From Fratercula arctica (lineage: Eukaryota; Chordata; Aves; Charadriiformes; Alcidae), in the NCBI GenBank assembly GCA_947846985.1, contig CANTUZ010000004.1, positions 49,329,672 through 49,393,671 on the forward strand: 64,000 nt of DNA, given 5' to 3'. This document shows positions 36,101 to 46,442 of this stretch, one piece after another; position 1 is the stretch's first letter, and each line of letters begins with the position of its first letter. A program made the translations under genes and the position numbers. Below the pieces are notes generated by a model that had not been told where the DNA came from, ran no database searches, and worked only from the letters and a program-made list of their open reading frames with translations.

Positions 36101-39100
36101 AGAGAAGTGAATTCACAGAGAAGTTATTTAGGTTGGTACATGCTAGTCAGAACCAATACACACTGAGCATTTGGTTTTCTTTTGCTGTTTAGTTGTTGTT
36201 GGTTTTGACACAACTTAGATAACGGAAAACGCTGTCCTCCATTTCTGTGTCAGATTGACGACAGGATACACCAAAGAGCAGCTGAAACATCACACAAAAA
36301 TAATGGACGGCTTTCGAAGTTATCAGCATGAACAAAAGCAATACAGGTACATAAATCATGCATTAACTTAATAACTTAATATATTAATACATAATAATTA
36401 ATAACTTAATACATTAATTACTGCATGCACAATTTCTGTCCACCTTTTTAGTGCCTATTTACTTACACCATATCTAAGTTCTAGTTTATAAATTCCTAAG
36501 GACAGAAATTAGAGTTATATCATGCGGCATGTAGCACATGGTGATATAGTACATATAAATATCAGAAGAACGTCAAACAGTATCAAATTCTGTGATTTTT
36601 TGATACAATTTTAGATAAAACATGAGATTTCACAAAGGTTACAAACAGCTGCTGGATGTGACTTACACTTTGATTTAAGGCTTTAACAAGCTGCGTTTCA
36701 CACTAGGTTGTTTCTGCTAAAGTAAGTCTCTCTAGGCCAGGCCCACAGACCTCAAGTGGCACGAGACCTTGTGTAGATCCTGTAGTGACACATTACTGCT
36801 GTTACGCCTGTTTACCATAACAGTTCTGACAGAACTCCCCAGCTCGATGTTTCCACTCACTAAACAGCTTTCATGGAGAAGCCCTGGGAACATCACCCTG
36901 AAATTCCTCATTCTTCCTACCACTCGCTGACTTCCTGGAGCCCAGTACAATAAAACGCTGGTTTAGCTTTAGCTCCTGGTGTTCTCCATTGTTTTAACTA
37001 TCATAGAATAATAGTGTGCTAAGACACTATTGCTATAGTGTCTTATATTATAGAATATATATATAGAATATATATATAGAATATATATATTATAGAATAA
37101 TGCTGTTTGCTAAGAGATACTATCTGTGCAAATAATAGCAACCTTTGTATCCAGAGGAAAAATTCGTCTAGAACACACAGGGAAACGTGGCCTACCTACA
37201 CAAAAGCATTTTTCTACCAGAAACTACTTGTAATTCTGATTCTGGATATATACAATGATCCTTCACCCTTAATAGGGGAATTTTGTCCTATGGCACTTTT
37301 CTAAAATCCTGTATTTAGCAGAGATTTGTTATTTCTGACACATCTTATTAAAAGAACTTTTAAACACTCTTCTCAGTGATGTTCTGTTTAGACACAAAAT
37401 AAAATTTTGGGGTTTGGATTTTTTTTCCCCTAAAAGGAATTGCCAAAGAAGCCATGATTTTCTCAGCTGGGGATGTAGTTTTATCACTCTGGCACTGAAG
37501 CACTTACAGAATAAAATCATTGGTTGTTTAATACTTATTTGGTCACCACTCTCACAGGTCTATAAAAGTCTCCTCTTTTCTCAGGATTGTCATGCTTACC
37601 TTAACTAACCTCTTGTTCTAAGTTCTGTTCACATGGTGATCTAACACAATCACCTCTATGCCTTCTTCACGCTTGCCAGGACCCCTCTGCTCACCTACCA
37701 GTACGGTGATCTGCCTGCTTTTCACTACCTAGTAAATAAATGCTGCTGACATACAAATTTGCAGCAAACAGACCTTTTCAAATACACAGTTTTAGGAGCA
37801 CTAGCATAGCTTTGTGTACTCCTTTTAATGACACAACAACAACGACTTTAGCACCATTCTAATCAGTGTTACAGGTTTCTGCAGAACTTCTACTTTTGCC
37901 TAGCTACACAGAAAGACTGCTGAAAAAAATAGCAGGGGCCCTTGGAAAACAAGCCCTAACAGTTCACAGCACGTTTGCTATGATTTACTGCTACAAAGCC
38001 ACACAAATCAGAAATGGACCAAAATTACTTCCTTGGTTTAAGGGCAGTTAGCCTGCAGTAGCTCAGTGAGAACTCTTCTGAACAGTGACAAAATTATGAG
38101 CCTTGAGCAGAAGGCAGGAAAAAAAAAAAGTCATGGGTGAACAACAGCCAGTTTTAGAAAAATAACTATTTCTCCTCCCCCAAAATTTAGAAGACTAAAG
38201 ATTCTCCCTTTCATTCCTGTTCTCCATCTTTCACCTAAGTTTCTCCAGTTACTTCTTTCTGCATCCAGCACAATCTTCTTCCTAAGAGAAAGGATCAAAG
38301 AGGGCAGTCCCTCTGTTTAACCACTGTGCATTCAATACTGTAGGTGTATGAATCTTTCTAAACAACCTTTCTTCACTGCACTGCATGGCTGAACAGTGCA
38401 TACAGCATCCCTGAACACCAGGCAGGGAGAAAAAAGGAAGGGACGAGACCTAAAGATTCTTCAGATCTGCCATAAAAGCACTCCATTAGCACCATCAAAC
38501 AGTATATACAACATAACAGGGTAGTTGTTTTACCGGATATCAAATGCCTTCACGTAGGGATTAATACTGGCAACACGGATGGTGAGGAACTGCACAGGCA
38601 TATTCGAGTCTGGGGTGAGTTCATGCTGTCTGGAGTCTGTCACCGTCAAATGAATGTCCTGCTGCTGGGCAACATGTAAACAGTAGGTGGTCACTTTAAT
38701 CACCCACGTGTCCGTAACAATCACCCTTGCTCCTGGGGCTCCGGTAGCAAATTTGTCGATTCTCCTAAATTCCATATTGATGGAAGAAGCTACCGCCCTC
38801 CAACCTGACTGCGGGAGAGCATGAAGAGCAAGTGTTTGGGCTAACGGATGATTATTCCAACCTTTCCGTGACCAGTAATATGCCAGGGCACTGGTGACTG
38901 CTGGCAAGAGAACAGCGAAGAAGAAGAAAGTTTTCCATCCTTTTGAAGCCAGGTAGAAAAAACAAAGATGTTTTTCAGGTGCAGCAAAGCACATACCAAG
39001 GTAATAACCTGCAAGGAACAAGACTCACTTTCAGAAAGCAATTAAGTACACGCATAAACACATACCCCGACTCATATAGTTATCAAAGTAGTGAGCTCAC

Positions 39101-39873
39101 CTCCTGGAGAGCTATTGTACTTCTGGATGATAACTCAAATTCAAGCCTCTCGTCCTAAGCAATCTGAGTTAAATTCTTACCTGCCACTGATTTTTAACAG
39201 AATTATGTAGCTAAATGAAGCCGATATGCATTTGCAAGTTAAATAAAATTACCTGTAAGATGACGCTTACTTTTAGCACAATTATACGGCTGAAGGAAGC
39301 TGATTTGAATTCTCTGGTTAAATAAAATGCCATTCCTTTGTAATTGCATGTGATTGCACGCATTGTAGATGCGGCCAACTAGTTACAAAGCTCAGGGCAC
39401 ACACTACAAAGAAGCTTCAGCGATACTACAACACTCTATTTCCAAGATGTATTGCGCCACCTGATTCACCCACACCTGCGTGCCCCCGACCCACGGACAC
39501 GGGCGAGGAACCCCCTTTGCTCCCGCCTGGCCGAGGGTCACCCCGGCGGCGGGTTTGCCTTTCACACCCGCCGGGCTGAGGGCTGCCATCCCCCCCCAAT
39601 CCCCCCGGCGGTGACTCGCCCGTGGCGACCCCCCCCCCCACCGAGCCCTCCCGCCGTCCGAGGCTCACCCAGGGGCAGGAGGGAGTGGGCCAGCAGCGTG
39701 CCGGTGCTGCGCCGCAGGTGGTACTGCACGAAGGCCGCGTCCTCGCTGCCCAGCCAGGCGGCCAGCAGGCTCTGCACCGTCAGCCCGGCCGAGCGCACCT
39801 CGTCGGGGGGGAAGACGAAGCAAACGGCGAACACCAGGTAGGCCAGCGTGAAGGTCACCGCCGGGCTCTCCAT
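30105..39873 (-). CDS. TMEM129: TMEM129, ER membrane RING-type E3 ubiquitin ligase
   Basis: Ubiquitin ligase of the ER membrane, known for dislocation-linked degradation (e.g. of MHC class I hijacked by a herpesvirus protein). Four minus-strand coding exons: 39669-39873, 38534-39008, 35860-36019, 30105-30353. They join in frame to 362 aa, the human length. Residue matches run throughout: MESPAVTFTLAYLVFAVCFV, GSEDAAFV, ALPQSGWRAVASS, FRRIDKFATGAPGARVIVTD, LNSTEYGEL, VVIHQSLSDLFLETF. Hydrophobic segments lie near residues 6-24, 57-75 and 95-113. The C-terminal atypical RING (exon 4) keeps its Cys set: CIGCMQT, CQQCYCRPMWCLTCMGKWF, CPTCRAKFC. No disabling change seen. The 5.5-kb last intron holds an antisense ERV. 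Start codon lies in a CpG island. Confidence 0.97.
32290..32850 (+). repeat. 5' LTR of the ERV, 3' end lost
   Basis: Starts TGTGACAGCTGCGCCCACCC. A TATA-like CTATAAATA sits at 32554-32562. Homology to the 3' LTR is clear at 32290-32311 and about 32680-32840. The last about 80 bp of the 3' LTR (with its AATAAA) have no counterpart here, because the R2-type fragment begins instead. Confidence 0.75.
32881..33716 (-). mobile_element. R2-superclade non-LTR retrotransposon fragment (C-terminal endonuclease)
   Basis: Reading the minus strand from 33716 to the stop at 32881-32883: a thumb/linker segment (FERDKISNSWIMY), then a zinc-knuckle region in another frame (CQHC near 33400, ...EYCPAVQDAKIKEHN..CELL), then a restriction-like endonuclease with KPDLV (33202-33216) and VVDIAV (33160-33177), then AAAEKVKKYQ and a GFPLGACGKWYEGN C-terminus. 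This order (CCHC knuckle, PD-D endonuclease, AAEKV-KY) is that of R2/R4/NeSL-type elements. Frameshifts and stops make it dead, and the His of the knuckle seems replaced. No 28S rDNA flank is visible. Confidence 0.75.
33770..34510 (+). pseudogene. Degraded retroviral env, surface-subunit part
   Basis: Plus-strand open pieces (33941-34195, 34271-34507), separated by stops, carry several N-x-S/T glycosylation sequons, paired Cys residues and a Thr/Pro-rich mucin-like stretch. They are followed downstream by a transmembrane-subunit-like piece. Position next to a 3' LTR fits env. Multiple stops mean no product. Family assignment not attempted. Confidence 0.6.
34703..34925 (-). repeat. CR1 fragment inserted in the ERV env
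   Basis: Antisense CR1 3' end ('tcatagaactgcctaggttggaagg' start, with 'cttttaaatacctccaggg' and 'cctaatatccagtctaaacc' blocks). It separates the two env-derived pieces, so the CR1 landed after the provirus, or in env before fixation. Confidence 0.9.
34950..35326 (+). pseudogene. Degraded retroviral env, transmembrane-subunit part
   Basis: The open piece at 35090-35326 ends in a short Trp-rich membrane-proximal segment and a roughly 25-residue hydrophobic anchor followed by a cytoplasmic tail, before the 3' LTR. This is the expected end of a retroviral env. The preceding part is frame-disrupted. Not functional as seen. Confidence 0.6.
35462..35770 (+). repeat. 3' LTR of the ERV, with internal deletion
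   Basis: 309 bp, TG...CA, preceded by a purine-rich AGGGTGGAG that could be the polypurine tract. It matches the 5' LTR start for about 22 bp and then skips roughly 365 bp that the 5' copy has (including its TATA-like box). AATAAA at 35712-35717. Confidence 0.8.
37020..37045. repeat. Perfect 11-bp inverted repeat
   Basis: TAAGACACTAT (37020-37030), 4-nt loop TGCT, ATAGTGTCTTA (37035-37045). Directly followed by an AT-rich microsatellite. It lies in TMEM129 intron 2. Confidence 0.85.
37046..37099. repeat. AT-rich microsatellite, 13-bp TAGAATATATATA units
   Basis: About three to four tandem copies of TAGAATATATATA plus partial units. Adjacent to the hairpin at 37020-37045. Confidence 0.85.
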
Positions 39874-40150
39874 GCTGCGCCCCTCCGAGCAGGGCCCGCT
39901 CCCGCCACGGCGCGGCCCGGCCCGACCCGACACGACCCGCGGCACCCTGGGAGCGGTAGTTCCCGGACGGGGCGGTTCCGCTGGGGCGGAGCCGGCGGCG
40001 GGGTCGGGGCGCGGCGCTATCGGTGCAAAGCGGCGGCCTTGCCATCCCCCGGTGGCCGCACGCCCGCTCCAGCTGGCTACCGAATATCTAACTCAGCCCC
40101 TGGCTCCTCAGAGCCGGCCAGGGCTGGCGTCTGCCGGTAGCGGACCCTCC
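39450..40150. promoter_or_regulatory. CpG island / TMEM129 promoter with ZNF143-type site
   Basis: GC-rich block around TMEM129 exon 1. Upstream of the ATG, the minus strand at 39942-39960 reads ACTACCGCTCCCAGGGTGC, close to the ZNF143/Staf consensus ACTACAnnTCCCAGMATGC, and is placed about 70 bp from the start codon. Confidence 0.7.
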
Positions 40151-40196
40151 CCCTGGCCTCACGTCTGCCGGTAGCCGACCCTCCCCCTGGCCTCAC
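40129..40196. repeat. 34-bp tandem duplication
   Basis: Two copies of a unit starting gtctgccggtag (40129-40162, 40163-40196) that differ at one base. Upstream of the TMEM129 promoter. Confidence 0.9.
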
Positions 40197-40199
40197 GCT

Positions 40200-41740
40200 T
40201 TATAAACTTGTGTAAGGCCTGGCACAATAAACTAATTCCGTTCCGAATTTAAAAGGGCTCTGTTGGGTGAGGGCAGCGTTCTTCTGAAGCAGGGAAATGG
40301 CCTGTCTTACTTCAGGGTCTGAAAAAACTTTGTTTTTCCTGGTGTATTCTATGTAGTATTCTCTTCAAAGAATGGTCAAGGTAGGGAAGTACGGTCTTAA
40401 AAGGCCTTAAAATGAGTCAGATTATCAGGTATCTTTGTACGCTCCCAAACACAGCAAAGAGAGGCCTGACTGGGATCTTTGGTTACTACTGCAATACAAA
40501 TAACAGCCACAACAATTGCCATTTTTCTTAGAATGCAACAAACCCCCTGCTTGCACCCTGGAATAACCCTAAACTGCAATATTTGTCTCTTTTAGAGAAA
40601 GGGGAAATCACACAGTTGGAGAAGCGTGGCAGAAAAAGCAATGCACGGTGTTGTCTGCTACTACCGATGGGGAGCTGAGTAAATAGGAAATGCTGCCGCC
40701 GGAATGTGAGATCTCATGCTGGCAGATGGCCGATGTGTCGCTGTTGTTGATGGAGATCAGGAATTCACGGTGGTTTAGTGACTCTTGAGTAAGGCAGAGG
40801 CATCAGTAAAATTATGCTCGGATTACAGGCATCATACCTCATTCTAAAAGACATCATTTTTTGCAAGTTTATTCTTTTAACAATCATTTCATTGTTGCTG
40901 TCTAATGACTCAACTGTAAGGACTGTTTTAATTTGCGGAGTGGACCATGGAGTTCAATAATAAAAATCAGGTTGTGAAGCAGCAAGTTTTCTTTCTGTGG
41001 TTTTATTCAGAAGATTGTTGAAGCAGAATAACTGAGATGTATTTGGGGCTACAGGGCACTGATGAGTTTCTGTTGCGAGGGGAGAAGAGAGACAAAATGC
41101 TCTAACAGCTACACGGGACAGTTATACAAAAGTCCTGAAGATCATGGAAGTTCATGTGGATTTATTTAGTAACACGGACCTCTGAATGAAATCAGAATTT
41201 AAATGTGGACCTTCTTTTCCAAAAGCTTGCCAGCTTTGGAGATGATTCTGCACTAATTTCTCTACCAGCAGCTTTCGTTTCCTTTAAGGAGTCCTAATGG
41301 TATCAACAGTATTTCATAAACTCACCGCAGGACTGAGTTTCAGGAGACACTCCAGATTTACTTACACTGACCCCTTTTACAAAGCCTGGCCAACATAAGC
41401 CTCAGTCCCAATTCCTCCATAGCAGGTACCTACAAGGAGAACATTTGGGTTTACATCTCAAATTCTTGCCTAGTTTTGCTTTGTGTGGAAATCCGTGCGT
41501 GTGTGGCACAGAGCAGTGAGAATGGGCAAGTGCCTGCCTGGCCTTCCCCTGGCCACAGCCCGGCGACAGAGGGGCCGATGCCCAGGAGGTATGCTGCGGC
41601 CCATAAAAATCCATCTGGGCCTTCAGCGCTTTGTCCCTGCCCTCTTACTTCACTCCTTCCACGGCAAAAGGATTTCGGGTACTGAGAATTTGCTCTTCTA
41701 AGATTTCGTGCCAAAAGGCGGAATTATTTACCTCAGGATT
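40200..41740. other. TMEM129-TACC3 intergenic spacer
   Basis: Unique-looking sequence of mixed composition. I see no gene. Short open frames on both strands have no recognisable features. Confidence 0.5.
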
Positions 41741-41983
41741 TGCAGATAGAAGCCTCTGCCCCCAGGGACAACCAAGTCCTGTGGGGGCCTGACCTTGGAC
41801 TAGCAGCCCACGGACACTTCACACGGTTCTTCCCGAACAACACCAAACGCGCAGTTTTTTTCCCCCAGAACCGGCATAAGCTTCCCCCAGCGTGGGTCCG
41901 AAGCGGGACGTGGCTGTCAGCCGCCCCCGGGCTGAGGCGTTCAGCCGTTGTTCGCGTCACCGCGGCGCCATGACGAGCAGCGG

Positions 41984-42002
41984 ACTACACTTCCCAGCAT
42001 GC
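41984..42002 (+). promoter_or_regulatory. ZNF143/Staf-type site
   Basis: ACTACACTTCCCAGCATGC matches ACTACAnnTCCCAGMATGC at every fixed position. It lies about 150 bp upstream of the CHR element of TACC3 and mirrors the site in the TMEM129 promoter. Confidence 0.8.
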
Positions 42003-42083
42003 TTCGCGCGGGAACACCCTCCCGCGGGGGCTCATCGGCGGCGCATCGCGGCCGTCCCCGCCCCTCCGCAGGGCCCTTTTCTG

Positions 42084-42148
42084 ATTGGCGGGCGCGTTCC
42101 GAATGCCGCTTCCTCATTCGCGAGCCGGGGCGGACGTTGAAATTTGAA
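42084..42148 (+). promoter_or_regulatory. TACC3 core promoter: CCAAT box and CHR element
   Basis: An inverted CCAAT box (ATTGG, 42084-42088) and a CHR (TTTGAA, 42143-42148) lie about 55 bp apart in a CpG island just upstream of the first exon. This pair is the hallmark of G2/M genes controlled by NF-Y and MuvB complexes, which fits the mitotic role of TACC3. No TATA box seen. Confidence 0.7.
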
Positions 42149-42149
42149 A

Positions 42150-42280
42150 TCCTGTGGCGGTGGCGGAGGGGGCGCTGCCTGGTGGTGGCTGGAGCGGCGG
42201 CGGGGAGCTTCGGCCTGCCGGGTCCCGAGCATCACCTCAGCCGAACGCTCTGCGGGCTGGTACCCGGGCCCTGCCGGCAG
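42150..42280 (+). other. TACC3: TACC3 noncoding exon 1 (5' UTR)
   Basis: GC-rich segment after the CHR that ends at a good donor (ccggcag|gtaggg, exon end 42280). The coding start is in the next exon (46442-46613), whose acceptor sits one base before the ATG, so an upstream 5' UTR exon is required. Start is approximate. Confidence 0.6.
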
Positions 42281-42387
42281 GTAGGGGTCCTTTGGGGGGT
42301 GCCGGGGAGGGGGCAGCTCCGATCGTCTACAGAGCTGCGGGCCGCCCCGCTCGCTGAGTTTGGGGGGGGGAGGGGGGCTCGGTGACC

Positions 42388-43290
42388 CCCTCTGTGAGCT
42401 TGGAGGTGGTGTGGGGCTGTGGGAGGAGGGACAGGAGAGTCTGGGAGACTCGTCCTGTGAGCTTGGGGGTTGTGTGGGTCTGGGGGGGGGACAGGACAGT
42501 CTCGGAGACTCGTCCTGTGAGCTTGGGGGTTGTGTGGGTCTGGGGGGGGGGACAGGACGGTCTCGGAGACTCGTCCTGTGAGCTTGGGGGTGACGTGGGG
42601 CTGGGGGGGACAGGACAGGATCGGAGGCGTCCCCCTCTTCCCCCACCCCCCAGCCCCGTGAGCTTGGCAGTGGTATGGGGCTGGGGGGAGCACAGGACAG
42701 GCTCGCGGTCCCCCCGCTGTGAGCTTCGGGTTGGTGTGGATTTGGGGGGGCGGGACGACAGGCCAGGCTCGGGGACCCCTTCTGTGAGCTTGGTAGTGTG
42801 GGGCTGGGGGGGGGGGGGCACAGACCCGGGGACCGCTTCTGTGAGCTTGGGGGTGGTGAAGGGCTGTGGACGCGCAGGACAGGCTCGGGGGCCCCCTTTG
42901 TGGATGGTGTGGGGCTGGGGGGGGCACGGGACAGGCTCCGGGACCCCGTCTGTGAACGTTGGGCTGGAGGCAGCTTCTGTCGAGTGGAATCAGGGGCGCT
43001 TTTGTGAGCTTGGGATCAAGACTTGCGGGGAACTTCTGTGACTTTCGGGATGAAGCCGAGCCAGGAGCTTAGGGGTCCCTCCATGAATTCGGGGGTGAGG
43101 TGGGGCTCAGGAGGATCTTGGAAGCATCTTTATGCGTTTTGTGGGTGATATGGGGCTAATGGGGACTCGGAGTTGCCTCTGAGTATGGGGGGGACACATG
43201 TACGTGGGCACTTCTGCCTGGGGGTTGTATGGGGCTGAGGGGGGCGCTGGCAGCCTGCTGTCTGGGGTTGTTGAGGGCATATCGATACCT
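42388..43290 (+). repeat. G-rich minisatellite, about 60-bp units
   Basis: Roughly 15 degenerate tandem units each beginning 'tctgtgagcttgggggt', then 'gtggggctggggggg' and 'acaggacaggctcggggac'. The best-conserved ones (42445-42600) are 58-60 bp and nearly identical; units decay to the right. Each unit has a run of 7 to 12 G, giving strong strand asymmetry and many potential G-quadruplexes in TACC3 intron 1 (non-template strand). The open frames over it (42382-43041 plus, 42232-42927 minus) result from the near-multiple-of-3 unit length. Confidence 0.9.
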
Positions 43291-43429
43291 TTTGAGGTGG
43301 GCAATGTGGGGCCCTTGCGGCTTAGGGTGACTCAGGGGTGTTGGGGGCACTCCGCTGAATTGGGGTGGGCGGGGGCCTGGGGATTTTTGTTTGGGTGTAT
43401 CGTCTTTTGGCTTTTCTTTTTTTTAACTG

Positions 43430-43700
43430 AAGCATGGCTGGGTGCAATGATGGGCAGGGACGGTGCTTTCCCGCAGAGCCTGCGAAGCCTTCCCCGGCCT
43501 CGCAGCTCTTCCTCTCCCCGGCCCGGCCCGGAGGAGCCCCCGGTCGCCCCCTCCGCCGCCGAGCGGCTCCTCTGCCTCCGCCGCCGAAGGCCAAGGCCAT
43601 CTTTTGTTCCCCTGCGACGAGCCGCGGGCCCCGAGCGGCCGCTCCGGGGGTTAACGAGGCCGGCTGGGCTGGGGATCGGAGTCTGCTGCCTCTCAGGCTT
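43430..43700. promoter_or_regulatory. Intronic CpG island
   Basis: Short CpG-dense block in TACC3 intron 1 after the minisatellite. It could be an alternative TACC3 promoter or an enhancer. No exon with a clear start was identified. Confidence 0.4.
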
Positions 43701-46441
43701 GGTTTTGGCTAAAACTGCTGCGAATTCCCCTTCCTCAAATGGTCTGCTGGGAGTCGGGTGACTTCTGTAGTCAGGGGAAGGTCGTGATTGTGAAGGAGTC
43801 GGTTAACCAGAAGAGTGTTTATTTGTTCTGAATTGGGATGTTTGCACTAAATACATATGTATAGCCGTCACCTGTGTCAGTTTGTATAGAAACATTCACA
43901 GCACATCCTAAGTTACTCTGTCCATGAACAAGTGCTCTGCATCTTAGCTGCTGGAGGAGTTCAGAAGGATAACTTAAGTAGAAACATTCCATCTTTGCCC
44001 TGCATGTTCGGTTGCTTTTTTTAGACGTTTGAGACTACATTGGTGTTAATGGATGTTGTGCCCCAGTGATTGTTAAACAACAGGTGGTTGCCATGAAGCT
44101 CTCAATTTACAAATTATAGGTACCTGAGGTTTAATTATCTGATGTCATTGAATTTATGTTCATTCTCAAATACAGAGTGACAGACTGCTGCTTGTGCTTG
44201 GATAAATGTTCTAAAACTAGGAGCAGTTTCACTTTTATGAACTTTGATTGACCATAGTGGGAAAATTGCAGCCTTTCACAATACTTGCATGCCTTGGACA
44301 CTGACCTCTTTAATGAAAAAGAAAGCCTCTCTTCTCCTCTGTCTTTATTACAGCTACTAGCTAATGAACTTGTGAAATAGCACTTAGATAAACTTTTGGT
44401 TGCAGATACTTTAAATAAATGCTGAATTACTTTCAGTGATTTAATCCTAGAAAGGAATTTGTTTTTATTTTTTTAGATTTAATATATAAAATGCTGGACA
44501 AATGTGTTGTATGTATATGGTGTAAATTTATTGCGTATTTTAATGATCTGAATCTGCTTTAGCAGTGGTGCACAAGTAGCTCAATGACAAACCCAAGAGA
44601 GTCTCCAAACGAACCTCTCCTGCTTATGGGGCTTGTTTTAGGTGGTGTTGCCAACTTTTTCATGTCTCAGGCTTTGTTTCTAAAGTAATTGCAGTAAACA
44701 ACTATAGTCTGTAAAAATTCACTTGATCTGTTGTCTCAGTTTTAGTTTGGAATGAACGAAAGCAATGAAGTTCGCTTCAAGTTGTGTAACTTGTTTAATG
44801 TAAAAATACTTTATGTATAAAATAACTTGGGCTGAAGTGTGAATATGATGAAGAAGAAAGAAGAAAGGAAGAAGTAACTAAGTAACTAATACAGGCATGC
44901 TTTCCTTACCATTGCTTCTGTAGCCATTGTTTGCATTCCATTGCTGATTAAAAGTGCTGTTGTTGGGTCGCAGACAAAGCAGCTGGGTTCAGTGGAGAGT
45001 ATGCAGAGGCTTAAATGCAGAATATGTAAGGGCAATGAGATTGAAAACATGACTTAAAATTTTCAGTGTGAGTGTTCTTGTTGTGTCTTTGTGACAATGA
45101 AGATGGTCATTTGGAGTTGTCCTCAGCTGACTTCTCTGAATTAATTTTGACTGCATGATGGAGGATGGAGAAACTATCTAAAGGTTAGCTGCTCGGTCAA
45201 ATCAAGAATTTGAGATCATTTGGAATGGTTATCCATTGCAGAAAGCCAACAGTCTTGTCCACTTGATGATACTGATTATCTTGCATAGGTGGTACAAGGT
45301 AACACATCAGTTCTTATGAAAGAAATCGCTTTTAGTGGTTCGACAGTTAACTAACTATGTTTCCCAGGGGTCATCTTTCATGGACAGTGGTTATGCCTAG
45401 ATCTTGCTTAACATGCCTTCTGTGCTCTGGTACTTTTTGGGGGTTTGTCTGTTTCTGTTTTAAAGAAATAGCAGTACCATCACTGAGTATTAATATTAAA
45501 TAATCCTTGTAATCCTTTAAGAACAGCAGAAGCTCCAGTGGGAATAAAAGGTAGACAGAGTTCAAGTACCTACAGTGTTCTGTCTTGCCTGGGATATTTG
45601 AAATGTGTTCTCTCTCCCTTTCTAACTTGCTTTCGTCCTTAATCTTAGACGTGATACAAGCTTTAGTTTCAGTTAGTTTAGTTTTAGTCCTTCATACTTG
45701 AAATACTAGTAAGATTAGATCAGCCTATATTGTCTACTAAAGCTTGTGCATGTCCAATATAAGAACAATATTTTAAAAATACCTTTTTAATTTCAATTTT
45801 TTCAGATTTGCATATCAATAATGTCTATGCTGCCAAGGATTTTTAAGTACTATGCGTCTTACAAAAGCAGCACGTGCTCAGACTGTGTGAAAAAGCTAAA
45901 TGATTTTATCCAGAACTCTGATCCCAAACACACCCTAACCAACCAAATTTGGTTTTGCTGTTTGCTGATTACAATGCAGTAATGAGACCATGTGAATAAA
46001 ATAGAGAAATTATTGTCATCAGCTCCTTGCAAAAGCTGTAATTTTGCTTAGCTAGATGCCCTATTACAAGACACATGACTGTATGTCACTACTGGCTTTA
46101 AGGGGCTAGTAATGAAGAGACTTGCAAATAGCAGAGCTCCCTTTAAAGAATGGGCAGCTTAATTATTAATGTTAACTGTGGAAAGGATAATATCAACAAC
46201 TAACTTCCTAGCCCCCTAACAAAAACCAAGGGGCTGTGCAGTGCTGCATTTAGATGCTTTCAGAGTCTTTTGAGATCCCACTTTTCACATGAAGACTTTC
46301 AGTACTTTTAAAACTTCTTTTGAAGCTGCTAATCTTTGCTAGCCAGTGCCAGGCTTCCAACTTCTTCCATTATCTGAACGTGCATCTGGTGGACCACACC
46401 CTCTCATTCATGCTGCAATGTTGTATGTGTTGATGTTCTAG
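43701..46441 (+). other. Rest of TACC3 intron 1
   Basis: AT-rich intronic sequence. No repeat family or conserved element recognised. Confidence 0.6.
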
Positions 46442-46442
46442 A

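Noticed and set aside
42232..43041. Open frames over 200 codons on both strands near TACC3 exon 1
   Set aside because: Translations are 60-bp minisatellite repeats whose unit is close to a multiple of three; not genes.
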